Shown here in pieces: positions 1-9,150 of a stretch of 64,000 nt of DNA. The translations under genes and the position numbers were made by a program. The stretch spans positions 1,668,001 to 1,732,000 of the forward strand of contig AUYT01000001.1 of NCBI GenBank assembly GCA_000447245.1, given 5' to 3'. The notes below the pieces were generated by a model, which worked only from the letters and a program-made list of their open reading frames with translations, did not search any database and was not told the DNA's origin. Source of the stretch: a candidate division Zixibacteria bacterium RBG-1. GTDB lineage: Bacteria; Zixibacteria; MSB-5A5; DSPP01; RBG-1. Within the stretch, counting starts at the first letter, position 1. Each line of letters begins with the position of its first letter.

Positions 1-994
1 AGACCACCTCGTCGATATCAGATGAGGTAAATTTGGCATCTGTCAATGCCTGTTTGCAGGGACCGACCGTCCTCTGTACTAAATCTTCTACTAATTGCTC
101 TAACCTAGCTCTGGTCAGGCTTAAATCTAAATGCCTGGGACCGGAGGAATCAGCTGTGATAAACGGTAAGTTGATATTAGTCTGCAGAGTGCTGGAAAGC
201 TCACACTTGGCTTTTTCAGCCGCTTCTTTTAAGCGTTGTAAAGCCATGCGGTCTTTTCGCAGGTCAATTCCGTTTTGTTTTAAAAATTCATCTGCCATCC
301 ACTCGATTATTTTCTGGTCGAAATCATCTCCCCCTAAGTGGGTATCTCCGTTGGTGGCCCGGACTTCAAATACCCCGTCTCCTATTTCTAAAATAGAAAT
401 ATCAAACGTCCCTCCGCCCAAATCATACACCGCAATCTGCTCATCTTTCTTCTTGTCCAAACCATAAGCCAGAGCAGCGGCTGTGGGTTCGTTGATGATT
501 CTCAAAACTTCCAGGCCGGCTATTCGGCCGGCATCTTTGGTGGCTTGTCTTTGGGAATCGTTGAAGTAAGCCGGGACCGTGATTACGGCCTGGGTGACTT
601 TTTCACCCAGATAATCTTCCGCAGTTTTTTTCATATACTGCAGAATCATGGCTGAAATTTCCGGCGGGGAATATTCCTTTCCGCCGGCCATGACCCGGAC
701 ATCCCCGTTGGGTTCAGCCATGACTTTGTAGGGGACTAATTTCAATTCGGACTGGACTTCGGAATATTTCCGGCCCATAAATCTTTTGATGGAGAAAATG
801 GTGTTTTCCGGATTGGTGATAGCTTGCCTTTTGGCTATCTGGCCGACCAATCTTTCTCCGGTCTTGGTAAAAGCCACTACCGAGGGTGTAATGCGGGAAC
901 CTTCGGCATTGGGGATTACGGTCGGCTGTCCACCTTCCATGACAGCCACACAGGAATTAGTTGTCCCCAGGTCAATCCCAATTACTTTTCCCAT
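1..994 (-). CDS. dnaK: Chaperone DnaK (Hsp70), N-terminal part, cut by window edge
   Basis: This is the ATP-dependent Hsp70 chaperone that works with DnaJ and GrpE in cytoplasmic protein folding. The frame opens at an ATG (992-994) behind a good AGGAGA ribosome site and stays open for 331 codons to the left edge, where it is truncated. The start reads [19 protein letters not shown], the classical phosphate-1 motif. The phosphate-2 motif [10 protein letters not shown] lies near residue 193. Only the nucleotide-binding domain is present; the substrate-binding domain lies outside. It follows hrcA and grpE on the same strand, the usual hrcA-grpE-dnaK order, and a separate promoter lies just upstream. 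Identification is secure. Confidence 0.98.
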   Translation of the reverse strand, partial: MGKVIGIDLGTTNSCVAVMEGGQPTVIPNAEGSRITPSVVAFTKTGERLVGQIAKRQAITNPENTIFSIKRFMGRKYSEVQSELKLVPYKVMAEPNGDVRVMAGGKEYSPPEISAMILQYMKKTAEDYLGEKVTQAVITVPAYFNDSQRQATKDAGRIAGLEVLRIINEPTAAALAYGLDKKKDEQIAVYDLGGGTFDISILEIGDGVFEVRATNGDTHLGGDDFDQKIIEWMADEFLKQNGIDLRKDRMALQRLKEAAEKAKCELSSTLQTNINLPFITADSSGPRHLDLSLTRARLEQLVEDLVQRTVGPCKQALTDAKFTSSDIDEVV

Positions 995-1079
995 TCAGCT
1001 TTCTCCTTTGTATCTAAATTCAACTTCGTTGGCTTTTTCAGTTTTAATCAATATTTAGAAATTTTTTTCGCTTAGAGTA

Positions 1080-1108
1080 AATTTAGCTTAAACACTCTGA
1101 TTTGTCAA
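1080..1108 (-). promoter_or_regulatory. Probable promoter of dnaK
   Basis: Read on the minus strand, TTGACA (1103-1108) and TAAATT (1080-1085) are separated by 17 bp, downstream of grpE and about 85 bp before the dnaK start. It would allow dnaK transcription independent of the hrcA promoter. A weak imperfect inverted repeat (TTAGAGT and ACTCTGA on the plus strand) overlaps the minus-10 region, but it does not match the CIRCE operator. Confidence 0.6.
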
Positions 1109-1142
1109 ATGGTGTGGAATCTAACAGAAACTTTATTTATTT

Positions 1143-1802
1143 CTATTCTGTACCAGTTTTATCTTTAGCTTCAGCTTGCTTGGATTCAGAAGATTTCGTA
1201 GACCCATCTTTCTTTTTTGCCACTACTACTTTTGAATGCCTAATTACTTTTCCATTCAGTTTGTATCCTTTGGAGATTTCATCCACTATGGTTCCTTCGG
1301 GCTGGTCGGATTCTATTTGCAAAACGGCCTCATGCAGATGAGGGTCAAAACGCTCCCCCCCGGCCCTGATTTCTTCTAATCCTTCCTTGGTTAGAATATC
1401 CATCAGCTGAGAGTATATCAGCTTTACCCCCGATTGTAAACTTTTATTATCCGCTGAATTTCTGGCAGAATCCAAAGCCCGAGAGAAATTGTCCAGGCTT
1501 TCCAAAAGTTTGGAAATCAGGTTTTCGTTGGCGTTTTTGACTAATTGGTTCTGTTCTTTGGCGACTCTTTTTTTGTAGTTGTCAAATTCCGCCGCTAAGC
1601 GAATTAATCTGTCCTCTAATTCTTTATTCTGCTTTTCAGTTTCAGCCAACCTTTCTTTCAGAATTTCAAGCTGAGCCGGCTGCTCCTCTTCCTCTGATTT
1701 TTCCCCTTCTTCTCCGGAAGACTCTGAAACTTCCGATTTTTCAAACTGTTCTTTGGCTTCCACTTTTTTTTCCTGTAATTTCTCTTCTCTTTTTTTACCC
1801 AT
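1143..1802 (-). CDS. grpE: Nucleotide exchange factor GrpE
   Basis: GrpE releases ADP from DnaK and completes the DnaK/DnaJ chaperone cycle. The 219-residue product has a very charged Lys/Glu-rich N-terminus, a long coiled-coil forming helix (LEILKERLAETEKQNKELED onward), the signature stretch around FDNYKKR, and a C-terminal beta domain with the typical AVLQIES and VIRHSKVVVAKK segments. I chose the ATG at 1802 because a strong AAGGAGGGG ribosome site sits directly before it; the frame is open 12 codons further upstream without such a site. It lies 42 bp after hrcA and before dnaK in the heat-shock operon. Confidence 0.95.
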   Translation of the reverse strand: MGKKREEKLQEKKVEAKEQFEKSEVSESSGEEGEKSEEEEQPAQLEILKERLAETEKQNKELEDRLIRLAAEFDNYKKRVAKEQNQLVKNANENLISKLLESLDNFSRALDSARNSADNKSLQSGVKLIYSQLMDILTKEGLEEIRAGGERFDPHLHEAVLQIESDQPEGTIVDEISKGYKLNGKVIRHSKVVVAKKKDGSTKSSESKQAEAKDKTGTE

Positions 1803-1844
1803 TTTCCCCTCCTTCAAATTTGTACTACTTTGGCTCATGAAACT

Positions 1845-2879
1845 TTATTTGGATAAAATTTCACTCAAAAGCTTGGCTGTATAATCTACGATGGAAATCA
1901 GCTTGGAGTAGGGCATACGGGTGGGACCGATTACTCCCACCGTCCCTTTTATTCCTCCGGCCTGATAGGTGGAGGTCAAGAGACTACAGGACTGAATCCC
2001 ATCCTGTGGTAATTCTTTCCCGATGGTGATGGTGATTCCTTCTTGAATCCGTTTGGCTGAAATCAGCTCCACCAAAAGTTTTTTTTCCTCTAATACGGAA
2101 ATCAAGTTGTGTAATTTTTCTCGGTCTTTGAATTCCGGTTGATTTAATATGTTGGTAGTTCCGCCCAGATGAATCTGGTCTGTCTCCAAAGTGGCTAAAA
2201 TATTGTCAGTTGTATCCAAAAATAAGTGTAAAAGTTTCGAATCCCCGGAGGTCACCTCTTTCAATCTCTCTTTTTTACTTTCTTTAATTTCACCTAAAGT
2301 CAAACCGCACAGTCGTTCATTCAAAACCCCTTCGGTTTCTTCCAAAGAGGTCTGCTGAATGTCCGAATCTACTTCCAGAAGAATGGTCCGCACCAGACCG
2401 GATTTTACCGCCAAGATTACCAGTATCTTTCGCTCTGCCACCGGAATCAGTTGAATTCTGGTCAAGACCCCTTTTTCAAAATTAGGGGCAATGGTCACTC
2501 CCAATTGCTGGGAGACATTGGCTAAAATTTTGGTGGTTTGTTCTAATATCTCTTCAAAGGCAGTGGGCTGTTCGGATAAAAGCTCATTTTTAATTTTTTC
2601 CTCTTCTGCTAAAGTCAGATTTTCCGGTTTCAAAAGTGCATCCACATATAAGCGGTAACCCCGGTCTGTGGGAACCCTTCCGGCTGAAGTATGGGGTTGC
2701 TCAATCAAACCTATCTCTTCTAAATCCTGCAGAACGTTTCTGATGCTGGCAGGGGATAAGTCGGTAATATACCTGTCGGAAATTACCTGAGAGCCGACTG
2801 GCTCAGCCGTGGAAATATAGTGATTGATAAGGGCTTTTAGGATTCCCTTTTCTCTGGCGCTGAGGTTTTCAAAAGGCAT
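1845..2879 (-). CDS. hrcA: Heat-inducible transcription repressor HrcA
   Basis: HrcA represses heat-shock operons by binding CIRCE operators, with activity controlled by GroEL availability. The 344-residue protein starts with the conserved winged-helix domain (LSAREKGILKALINHYIST, then PVGSQVISDRY and the TSAGRVPTDRGYRLYVD block), followed by the GAF-like regulatory domain and the C-terminal VGVIGPTRMPYSKLISIVDY motif. The length is normal for the family. It is the first gene of hrcA-grpE-dnaK. No recognisable CIRCE element (TTAGCACTC-N9-GAGTGCTAA) is seen upstream of hrcA or dnaK, so in this organism the repressor may act on groES-groEL elsewhere or use a diverged operator. Confidence 0.97.
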   Translation of the reverse strand: MPFENLSAREKGILKALINHYISTAEPVGSQVISDRYITDLSPASIRNVLQDLEEIGLIEQPHTSAGRVPTDRGYRLYVDALLKPENLTLAEEEKIKNELLSEQPTAFEEILEQTTKILANVSQQLGVTIAPNFEKGVLTRIQLIPVAERKILVILAVKSGLVRTILLEVDSDIQQTSLEETEGVLNERLCGLTLGEIKESKKERLKEVTSGDSKLLHLFLDTTDNILATLETDQIHLGGTTNILNQPEFKDREKLHNLISVLEEKKLLVELISAKRIQEGITITIGKELPQDGIQSCSLLTSTYQAGGIKGTVGVIGPTRMPYSKLISIVDYTAKLLSEILSK

Positions 2880-2927
2880 ATGGCTAATATTTTACGTTAT
2901 TTACCAGCCCCTTGACTAAGTGTTTTC

Positions 2928-2956
2928 AAAATAAATAAGGTTCAAAGGCCTGTCAA
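2928..2956 (-). promoter_or_regulatory. Probable promoter of hrcA-grpE-dnaK
   Basis: On the minus strand, TTGACA (2951-2956) and TATTTT (2928-2933) are 17 bp apart, about 50 bp before the hrcA start. The minus-35 box is perfect and the minus-10 box is 4 of 6. This is a vegetative-type promoter; no CIRCE lies over it. Confidence 0.6.
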
Positions 2957-3051
2957 GCAGAAAGTGATTGGTACCCGATAAAATAAATTTGTCAGCCCTC
3001 TTCTGTTGAATTTTTAGACAGTAATATTTTACTTAGACTAAGGCACCAAAT

Positions 3052-3076
3052 AAAAACCCCCAGACCGGGGGTTTTT
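3052..3076. terminator. Rho-independent terminator after the cold-shock gene
   Basis: A perfect 10-bp stem (AAAAACCCCC / GGGGGTTTTT) with a 5-base loop lies 20 bp beyond the cold-shock stop codon. It has T-runs on both strands, so it could work in either direction, but only the minus-strand gene ends here. Confidence 0.9.
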
Positions 3077-3096
3077 AACGGGTTTGAAAAAGCCAC

Positions 3097-3297
3097 TTAA
3101 GCTTTTGTCACGTTTACGGCTTGAGGACCTTTAGGTCCGTCAGTAACCTCAAAGCTTACTTCCTGCCCTTCTCTCAGGGTTTTAAACCCCTGGTCCTGAA
3201 TGGCAGAGTAATGGACAAAAACATCTTTGCCGCCGCCTTCTGGTTCGATAAAACCAAAACCCTTGGTTTCATTAAACCATTTAACTTTACCTATCAC
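3097..3297 (-). CDS. csp: Cold-shock domain protein (CspA family)
   Basis: This 66-residue single-domain OB-fold protein binds single-stranded RNA and DNA and acts as an RNA chaperone. RNP1 (KGFGFIEPE) and RNP2 (VFVHYSAI) motifs are intact, and the protein begins [12 protein letters not shown]. The start is GTG (3295-3297), preceded by an AAAGGTGGTGA ribosome site at about 7 bases. A promoter about 130 bp upstream and a hairpin in the leader indicate a long structured 5' untranslated region, as in many csp genes. It is monocistronic, with a strong terminator directly downstream. Confidence 0.97.
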   Translation of the reverse strand: MIGKVKWFNETKGFGFIEPEGGGKDVFVHYSAIQDQGFKTLREGQEVSFEVTDGPKGPQAVNVTKA

Positions 3298-3330
3298 TAA
3301 CTACTCACCACCTTTCTGTCAGATTTAAAT

Positions 3331-3372
3331 AAAAATTCCACTTAAGCTCATATTAAGCCAAGTGGATTTTAT
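3331..3372 (-). promoter_or_regulatory. Hairpin in the csp leader, possibly also a terminator
   Basis: An inverted repeat with arms around TCCACTT / AAGTGGA and an inner GCT/AGC pairing is followed on the minus strand by ATTTTTATTT. It lies between the csp promoter and the csp start, so it would form in the csp leader RNA. It also sits about 100 bp past the stop of the dockerin-type gene and could end that transcript. Which role dominates cannot be told from sequence. Confidence 0.55.
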
Positions 3373-3429
3373 TGTTTAACTTAAATTTAGCAAACACAAT
3401 CTTCGATATCCTTACCCAAATACTGCTAT

Positions 3430-3458
3430 AATATAGGACTAAAGGCGGTTTTTGTCAA
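3430..3458 (-). promoter_or_regulatory. Promoter of the cold-shock gene
   Basis: TTGACA (3453-3458), a 17-bp spacer and TATATT (3430-3435) on the minus strand match the vegetative consensus at 11 of 12 positions. The predicted start is near 3423, giving a leader of about 125 nt before the GTG start. Confidence 0.8.
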
Positions 3459-3469
3459 GAGGGAAATTA

Positions 3470-4288
3470 CTACAATTTGCAGGGAATCGGATGGCTTTTG
3501 AAGACAAGATTGATTAAACTCACCAAATCCGATAGCAAAACATGCCCATCGCAATTGAAGTCAGCGACCGTAACTGATTTCAAGGTCGAGTTTCCGGGTT
3601 TGCCAAACAAATAATTTAAAAGATAGACCACATCCGATAAATTCACATCATAATCTCGATTCAAGTCCCCTAGGATTTCTAGTTGTTCACAAGTACAACC
3701 CTTCCACATTGGAGTATAGCCGTATGCACTGGTGGTAGCCACTTCCAGAGGTCGTCCAATTGACATATTTGACGTGGTATCCACCACAAACTTGGTGGGC
3801 TCAGATATATTAAATACAAGATTTGCTATTAAGTGATCTCCTTTACCAAATGGAAGCACGATGGCGTCTCCCCAATCACCGCCACCCATTAAGGCATGCA
3901 TCGGAAAATAAGAAGGATCACCGGGATAGTAAGGAGTGAAAAGGCTCACTATGGGGAAGCCCCAGTATTCAAGAGCTGTCCCGGAATATGTTGCAGCGAT
4001 AGAAGTATCTAAAAGTACTCCTGGTTTGTCAGTGGTTATTACAAGAGGCATATACATACCCGAGATTGAATCTCCATGAGCAGTGTTATCAGACTTCATT
4101 CTAATTTGTATAACTTGTTCTGTGGCACTCCATCTTGAGCAGACCGCATAAATAGTATCAGGTTCTCCGGGGTCCTCGCCTAAGGTCATTTTGGAGATAT
4201 AGGTATGGAGATCAATTGCACCTGCATTACCCCATGCTGAAATTAGAAGAAAAAAACTGAGTAGTGTGATTTTAATTTTACTCTTCAT
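3470..4288 (-). CDS. Secreted protein with C-terminal dockerin-like repeats
   Basis: A 272-residue exported protein of unknown main function. Residues 1-24 form a signal peptide (Lys-rich, then a Leu/Phe-rich core ending GNAGA). The middle, roughly 25-195, is a predicted beta-rich region with no family I recognise. The C-terminus carries two calcium-binding dockerin-type repeats: GDLNRDYDVNLSDVVYLLNY and, about 35 residues later, ADFNCDGHVLLSDLVSLINL. Four other proteins in this window share this tail, but this one ends SHPIPCKL rather than the shared CCL. It has its own promoter and appears monocistronic between pyrC and csp. The repeat call is firm; the role is unknown. Confidence 0.8.
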   Translation of the reverse strand: MKSKIKITLLSFFLLISAWGNAGAIDLHTYISKMTLGEDPGEPDTIYAVCSRWSATEQVIQIRMKSDNTAHGDSISGMYMPLVITTDKPGVLLDTSIAATYSGTALEYWGFPIVSLFTPYYPGDPSYFPMHALMGGGDWGDAIVLPFGKGDHLIANLVFNISEPTKFVVDTTSNMSIGRPLEVATTSAYGYTPMWKGCTCEQLEILGDLNRDYDVNLSDVVYLLNYLFGKPGNSTLKSVTVADFNCDGHVLLSDLVSLINLVFKSHPIPCKL

Positions 4289-4403
4289 ATTGACCCCCTT
4301 GATTAAAAGTTAAGCTCGTAAATTTCTATAAAACCTGAAACATCTCCTAACACCACCTTTACTTCTTTACCTCCGTAGCTTAACTTTACTCTCTCCTACC
4401 ATA

Positions 4404-4432
4404 AATACACCTCTAAAAATTTATTATGTCAA
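4404..4432 (-). promoter_or_regulatory. Promoter of the dockerin-type gene
   Basis: TTGACA (4427-4432), 17 bp and TGTATT (4404-4409) on the minus strand lie just after the pyrC stop codon and about 115 bp before the signal-peptide gene. The minus-35 is perfect and the minus-10 is 4 of 6. Confidence 0.65.
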
Positions 4433-4452
4433 GCCGAATTCTATCAAAGAAC

Positions 4453-5799
4453 TTATCCAGAATAAACCACTTTGCCGTTGACTATCGTATATTGCACTTT
4501 TCCCTTCAATTTCCTACCCCCAAAAGGAGAATTTTTAGATTTAGATTTAAATGCGGAAACATCCACGGTCCAGCTTTGCTTCGGGTCGATGATAGTTAAA
4601 TCAGCCGGAAAGCCGATTTTAATCTGCCCTAAATTCAATTTCAAAATTCTGGCTGGATTAACCGTCATCTTGGCTACGGCATCTGACCAGGATAAAATCC
4701 CCGGTTCAATCAGTTCGGTGACAACTAAACCCAAGGCAGTTTCTAAGCCAATAATCCCAAAAGGAGCTAATTCAAATTCCACATCCTTTTCTTCAATCGA
4801 ATGTGGGGCATGGTCTGTGGCAATACAGTCAATAGTGCCGTCTTTTAAACCGGCTTTAATAGCCAGAATATCTTTCTTGCTTCTTAAAGGGGGATTCATT
4901 TTCAGATTGGTGTCGTAAGAGGCAATCAGCTCCTCGTTCAGGGTGAAATGATGCGGCGTCACTTCACAGGTTACTTTGATTTTTTTCTTTTTGGCTTCTC
5001 TGACCAGCTCAACTGAACCGGCAGTGGAAAGATGGGCGATATGGACCCTTCCGCCGGTGTAAGCGGCTAATTTTATATTTCGAGCCACCATAATCTCTTC
5101 TGCTAGGGCTGGAATTCCCTTTAATCCTATGACAGTGGAAGTGAAACTTTCATGCATGATTCCGTCTTTTGACAGACTCAAATCTTCGCAGTGGTCAATC
5201 ACCGGAATGTCGAACATTTTAGTATATTCCAAAGCCCTGCGCATAACTTCGGAATTGGAAACCGGTTTGCCGTCATCCGTAATCGCTACTGCACCAGCAT
5301 CAACTAATTCTCCTATTTCAGTCAACTCTTCCCCTTTCTGTCCTTTAGTAACTGACCCTACACAAAAAACCTTTCCGGGAGCAAATTTTGCTCTTTCATA
5401 TACAAATTTGATTGCCTCCTGATTATCCAAAGGTGGTTGAGTGTTCGGCATACAGCAGATTGAAGTAAAGCCGCCGGCTACCCCAGCTTCGGAACCGGAG
5501 ACAATAGTCTCTTCATCTTCACGACCCGGCTCTCTTAAATGCACATGCATGTCGATCAAGCCGGGAGTGACAATATTATCCCAGGCCGGAATTATTTCCT
5601 CGTTACTGGAGGAAACTTTTTTCTTAGAGATTAATTTTTGGGTTTCAATTTTGAAAATTTTTCCGCCTTGAACATAAATATCCGCGACTTTATTCAAGCC
5701 GGAGGCCGGATCAATCACCCTTCCCCCGGCAATAATAAAAGTAGATTTCTGGGTGCGAGTTGGAGTCATTTTTTTCGGCGTGGTTTTTACCTTATTCAA
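4453..5799 (-). CDS. pyrC: Dihydroorotase
   Basis: This enzyme closes N-carbamoyl-aspartate to dihydroorotate, step three of pyrimidine synthesis. The 448-residue protein has the amidohydrolase fold with metal ligands H85 and H87 (DMHVHLREPG), DHCED, HIAHLSTAGS and the catalytic Asp of CIATDHAPHS; the C-terminus returns to the small beta domain. It is of the longer multidomain-type (class I) dihydroorotases. Translation probably starts at TTG (5797-5799), which overlaps the last codons of pyrB and follows a GGAGGGGAAGGA stretch; an ATG ten codons inside is the alternative. It is last gene of pyrR-pyrB-pyrC, so it should be controlled by the pyr leader. Confidence 0.97.
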   Translation of the reverse strand: MNKVKTTPKKMTPTRTQKSTFIIAGGRVIDPASGLNKVADIYVQGGKIFKIETQKLISKKKVSSSNEEIIPAWDNIVTPGLIDMHVHLREPGREDEETIVSGSEAGVAGGFTSICCMPNTQPPLDNQEAIKFVYERAKFAPGKVFCVGSVTKGQKGEELTEIGELVDAGAVAITDDGKPVSNSEVMRRALEYTKMFDIPVIDHCEDLSLSKDGIMHESFTSTVIGLKGIPALAEEIMVARNIKLAAYTGGRVHIAHLSTAGSVELVREAKKKKIKVTCEVTPHHFTLNEELIASYDTNLKMNPPLRSKKDILAIKAGLKDGTIDCIATDHAPHSIEEKDVEFELAPFGIIGLETALGLVVTELIEPGILSWSDAVAKMTVNPARILKLNLGQIKIGFPADLTIIDPKQSWTVDVSAFKSKSKNSPFGGRKLKGKVQYTIVNGKVVYSG

Positions 5800-6727
5800 C
5801 TTTTCCTTCCCCTCCGGAAAGCAGGTATAAAATCGCCATTCTCACCGCAACACCATTGGTGACTTGGTCTAAGATTACCGAATACGGTCCGTCCGCTACT
5901 TCCGGTGAAATTTCAACTCCCCGGTTCATTGGACCAGGGTGCATAATAGTGAAATTCTCGTTTAGAAGAGGTAGACGCTCTTTTGTGATTCCGAATCTCT
6001 GGCTATATTCTCTCAAAGTTGGCAGATAACAGCTCTGCTGCCTTTCTAACTGAATCCTCAAAGCCATGACTACGTCAGTACCCCTAAGAGATTCATTTAA
6101 GTTTGAATAAACTTCTACTCCCATCTTTTCTATTTCGTAAGGCAAAAGTGTAGTCGGTCCACAGACCGCCACTTTAGCTCCCATAGTTTTCAATCCCCAG
6201 ATATTGGAGCGGGCTACTCGGCTGTGGAGGATGTCTCCTACAATTACAACCTTTAAGCCAGAAATCTTTCCATATTTTTTTCTTAAAGTGTACATATCCA
6301 AAAGCGCTTGCGTGGGATGTTCGTGGGCACCGTCACCAGCATTGATAACTGCTGCATCTAAAAAACTGGTTAAGAAATGTGGGGCACCAGAATAGCGATG
6401 CCTGATTACTACCATATCAATCTTCATAGCTTCTAAGTTTCTGACTGTATCTTTTAAGGTTTCCCCTTTTTTGACGCTGGAGGCATCAGCAGAAAAATTA
6501 ACTGTCTCGGCTGAAAGCCGCTTTTCGGCTAATTCAAAAGAAATTCTGGTCCGGGTGGAAGGTTCATAAAAAAGATTGACTATGGTAACTCCTCTTAATG
6601 TAGGAACTCTTTTAATTGGTCTTTGCAAAATCTCTAAAAAAGTATCTGTGCTGTCTAAAATTAAATTAATCTCTTCACGATTCATCCCCTGTAATCCCAA
6701 CAGATGTCTGGATTTCAGCTTAACCAT
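5792..6727 (-). CDS. pyrB: Aspartate carbamoyltransferase catalytic subunit
   Basis: It condenses carbamoyl phosphate with aspartate, the committed step of pyrimidine synthesis. The 311-residue chain shows the carbamoyl-phosphate site STRTR (residues 57-61), HPTQALLDMY (137-146), and the aspartate-binding ALRIQLER and HPGPMNRGVEI segments. No pyrI regulatory subunit follows, which fits the Bacillus-like arrangement in which PyrR controls expression. The gene starts one base after the pyrR stop and overlaps pyrC by 8 bp, implying translational coupling. Confidence 0.98.
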   Translation of the reverse strand: MVKLKSRHLLGLQGMNREEINLILDSTDTFLEILQRPIKRVPTLRGVTIVNLFYEPSTRTRISFELAEKRLSAETVNFSADASSVKKGETLKDTVRNLEAMKIDMVVIRHRYSGAPHFLTSFLDAAVINAGDGAHEHPTQALLDMYTLRKKYGKISGLKVVIVGDILHSRVARSNIWGLKTMGAKVAVCGPTTLLPYEIEKMGVEVYSNLNESLRGTDVVMALRIQLERQQSCYLPTLREYSQRFGITKERLPLLNENFTIMHPGPMNRGVEISPEVADGPYSVILDQVTNGVAVRMAILYLLSGGEGKVE

Positions 6728-6728
6728 T

Positions 6729-7363
<635 letters not shown>

Positions 7364-7400
7364 CGTAATTTTAGACAGAACTATTTCTCTCATTATGTTC

Positions 7401-7437
7401 ACCTTTTCCAGTCTCGCAGGACTGGATTAAAAGGTTA
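7401..7437 (-). promoter_or_regulatory. PyrR-binding RNA element in the pyr leader
   Basis: On the minus strand the leader reads CCTTTTAATCCAGTCC, TGCGAGACTGG, AAAAGG. This gives a CCAGTC/GACTGG upper stem and a CCTTTT/AAAAGG lower stem with the loop sequence AGTCCTGCGAGACT. That matches the known PyrR recognition pattern (ARUCCNGNGAGRYU) in the anti-antiterminator of Gram-positive pyr leaders. Known mechanism: UMP-loaded PyrR stabilises this hairpin so that the downstream terminator forms. It lies about 10 nt after the predicted transcription start and 40 nt before the terminator. Confidence 0.88.
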
Positions 7438-7447
7438 AATTTCTCTT

Positions 7448-7475
7448 AATATATACGGAAAATTACTTCTGTCAA
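7448..7475 (-). promoter_or_regulatory. Promoter of pyrR-pyrB-pyrC
   Basis: TTGACA (7470-7475), 16 bp and TATATT (7448-7453) on the minus strand match consensus at 11 of 12 positions, directly upstream of the PyrR-binding leader. Confidence 0.85.
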
Positions 7476-7513
7476 GTGGAAAATTATATGATAATTTTAC
7501 TGCCAGAGGTTTT

Positions 7514-7604
7514 TGTAACGTCCGATTTTATATCGGACGCACGCCCTATGTAAAATAGGGCGTTACATTTTTTAATAGTGTGTCGGATAAATCCGACCGC
7601 TACA
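7514..7604. repeat. Cluster of three fixed-geometry hairpin repeats
   Basis: The 354-bp gap between pyrR and gcvPB holds, beyond the pyr leader, three hairpins. The first has arms CGTCCGAT/ATCGGACG (7519-7526, 7532-7539) and a 5-nt loop. The second has arms CGCCCTAT/ATAGGGCG (7542-7549, 7555-7562) and a 5-nt loop. The third has arms GTCGGAT/ATCCGAC (7582-7588, 7591-7597). The first two are enclosed by TGTAACG (7514) and CGTTACA (7561), and the third is followed by CGCTACA. They share flanks and geometry with the repeats at 20903 and 46635, but not arm sequences. Confidence 0.8.
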
Positions 7605-7623
7605 GCTTTATGTCAACTTAAAT

Positions 7624-7657
7624 TTCCTCCCCTGGAGGGGAGGGTAGGAAGGGGTCA
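7624..7657 (-). repeat. CCCTCCCCT-type intergenic repeat, copy 1
   Basis: On the minus strand this reads TTTGACCCCTTCCTACCC then TCCCCTCCAGGGGAGGAAA. Two further copies lie at 19153 and 20974, each beside hairpin-repeat sequence. The inner CCTCCCCT/AGGGGAGG stem followed by AAATTT lies 14 bp beyond the gcvPB stop and might help end that transcript. Confidence 0.7.
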
Positions 7658-7670
7658 AACAAGTTAGAAA

Positions 7671-9128
7671 CTATCCACGCCACCTAACATCCAAATCCTT
7701 AGCCGCCTTCACCTCATCCAATCTGGCAACCGGAGTATTATGCGGAGCTTCTCTAACTATCTCCGGATTAGTTTTAACTTCATTGGCAATCTTAATCATT
7801 ACCTCTATAAACTCATCCAAAGATTCTTTGGACTCACTTTCGGTCGGTTCGATCATCAATGCTTCCGGCACAATCAAAGGGAAATAAACTGTGGGAGCAT
7901 GCATTCCAAAATCCAGAAGCCGTTTAGCAATATCCATAGTTTTAACCCCTTTGGCTTTCTGCTTAATCCCCGATAAAACCAGCTCATGCATACATTTTTC
8001 CGGATAAGGCAGATGATAATACTCCTTCAGATGGTGCAGCAAATAATTAGCATTAATAATCGCATCCTCAGCCACTTTTCTCAAACCATCCGGACCATTG
8101 GCTAAAATATAAGTCAAAGCCCTCACCAAAACCGCAAAATTACCGTAGAAAGCCTGTAATTTACCAATAGAATTAGCTCTTTTATAATCCAAATAGAAAG
8201 TTTCTTTTCCGGATTTATCCACTTCTTTAGCAACAATAGGTACAGGTAAAAATGGCTCTAATTTTTTCTTTACTCCTACTGGACCTGCTCCCGGACCGCC
8301 TCCGCCATGCGGAGTGGAAAAAGTTTTATGCAGATTAAAATGCACCACATCAAATCCCATATCCCCCGGACGGACAATTCCAAGCAAAGCGTTTAGATTA
8401 GCGCCGTCCATATAGAGCAAGGCCCCGGCATCATGAATAATTTTAGCAATCTCTAAAATATCTTTTTCAAAAAGCCCCAAAGTATTAGGATTAGTGAGCA
8501 TAAATGCAGCCGTTTCTTTACTGACAACTTTTTTTAGTTCATCCACATCCACTATACCTTGCTCATTAGATTTAACTTGAACCAATTCAAAACCAGCAAT
8601 AGTCAAAGAGGCCGGGTTAGTGCCATGAGCAGAATCGGGAATTATGACTTGAGTTCTTTTCTCTTTATTTTTCTGGTGAAATGCCTTAATCATCAAAAGT
8701 CCGGCTAACTCTCCTTGCGCCCCGGCCGAGGGTTGCAGAGTTATCTCATCCATCCCGGCGATTTCCAAGAGACAGGTTCTCAATTGATACATCAATTTTA
8801 AAGCCCCCTGAACTGTCTCTTCCGGCTGCAAAGGATGGATTTGAGCAAAACCGGCGAAACGGGCTACATATTCATTGATTTTAGGATTATACTTCATTGT
8901 ACAAGAACCCAGAGGGTAAAATCCCTTATCAACATGATGATTTAGGATGGATAGCCGCACAAAGTGACGAACTGCTTCCGGTTCGCTTACTTCCGGAAGA
9001 TTTAAATTTTCCCGCACAGAACCTTGAGGTAAAAGTGAACCCAGGGGTTTTTCTGGAACATCTAAATCTGGCAGGTTTGCGCCCATTCTTCCAGGAGAAC
9101 TTAATTGGTAAATAACTTTTTCAGTCAT
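7671..9128 (-). CDS. gcvPB: Glycine dehydrogenase (decarboxylating) subunit 2, P-protein beta half
   Basis: With GcvPA it forms the pyridoxal-phosphate P-protein, which decarboxylates glycine and passes the aminomethyl group to lipoyl-GcvH. The 485-residue chain carries the PLP lysine K268 in [19 protein letters not shown], plus [10 protein letters not shown] and [10 protein letters not shown] motifs. It is the separate beta subunit typical of two-subunit P-proteins. It is last in the gcvH-gcvPA-thioredoxin-gcvPB operon, 22 bp after the thioredoxin-like gene. No gcvT or lipoate gene is nearby, so the T-protein must be encoded elsewhere. Confidence 0.98.
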   Translation of the reverse strand: MTEKVIYQLSSPGRMGANLPDLDVPEKPLGSLLPQGSVRENLNLPEVSEPEAVRHFVRLSILNHHVDKGFYPLGSCTMKYNPKINEYVARFAGFAQIHPLQPEETVQGALKLMYQLRTCLLEIAGMDEITLQPSAGAQGELAGLLMIKAFHQKNKEKRTQVIIPDSAHGTNPASLTIAGFELVQVKSNEQGIVDVDELKKVVSKETAAFMLTNPNTLGLFEKDILEIAKIIHDAGALLYMDGANLNALLGIVRPGDMGFDVVHFNLHKTFSTPHGGGGPGAGPVGVKKKLEPFLPVPIVAKEVDKSGKETFYLDYKRANSIGKLQAFYGNFAVLVRALTYILANGPDGLRKVAEDAIINANYLLHHLKEYYHLPYPEKCMHELVLSGIKQKAKGVKTMDIAKRLLDFGMHAPTVYFPLIVPEALMIEPTESESKESLDEFIEVMIKIANEVKTNPEIVREAPHNTPVARLDEVKAAKDLDVRWRG

Positions 9129-9150
9129 TATGGTGAATTTATTGAACCTT

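Noticed and set aside
995-3096. CIRCE operator upstream of hrcA or dnaK
   Set aside because: No TTAGCACTC-N9-GAGTGCTAA match. The weak TTAGAGT/ACTCTGA repeat over the dnaK promoter has the wrong sequence and spacing.
7514-7604. CRISPR-like array
   Set aside because: The units are palindromes with different arm sequences and no regular spacers; no cas gene is present.
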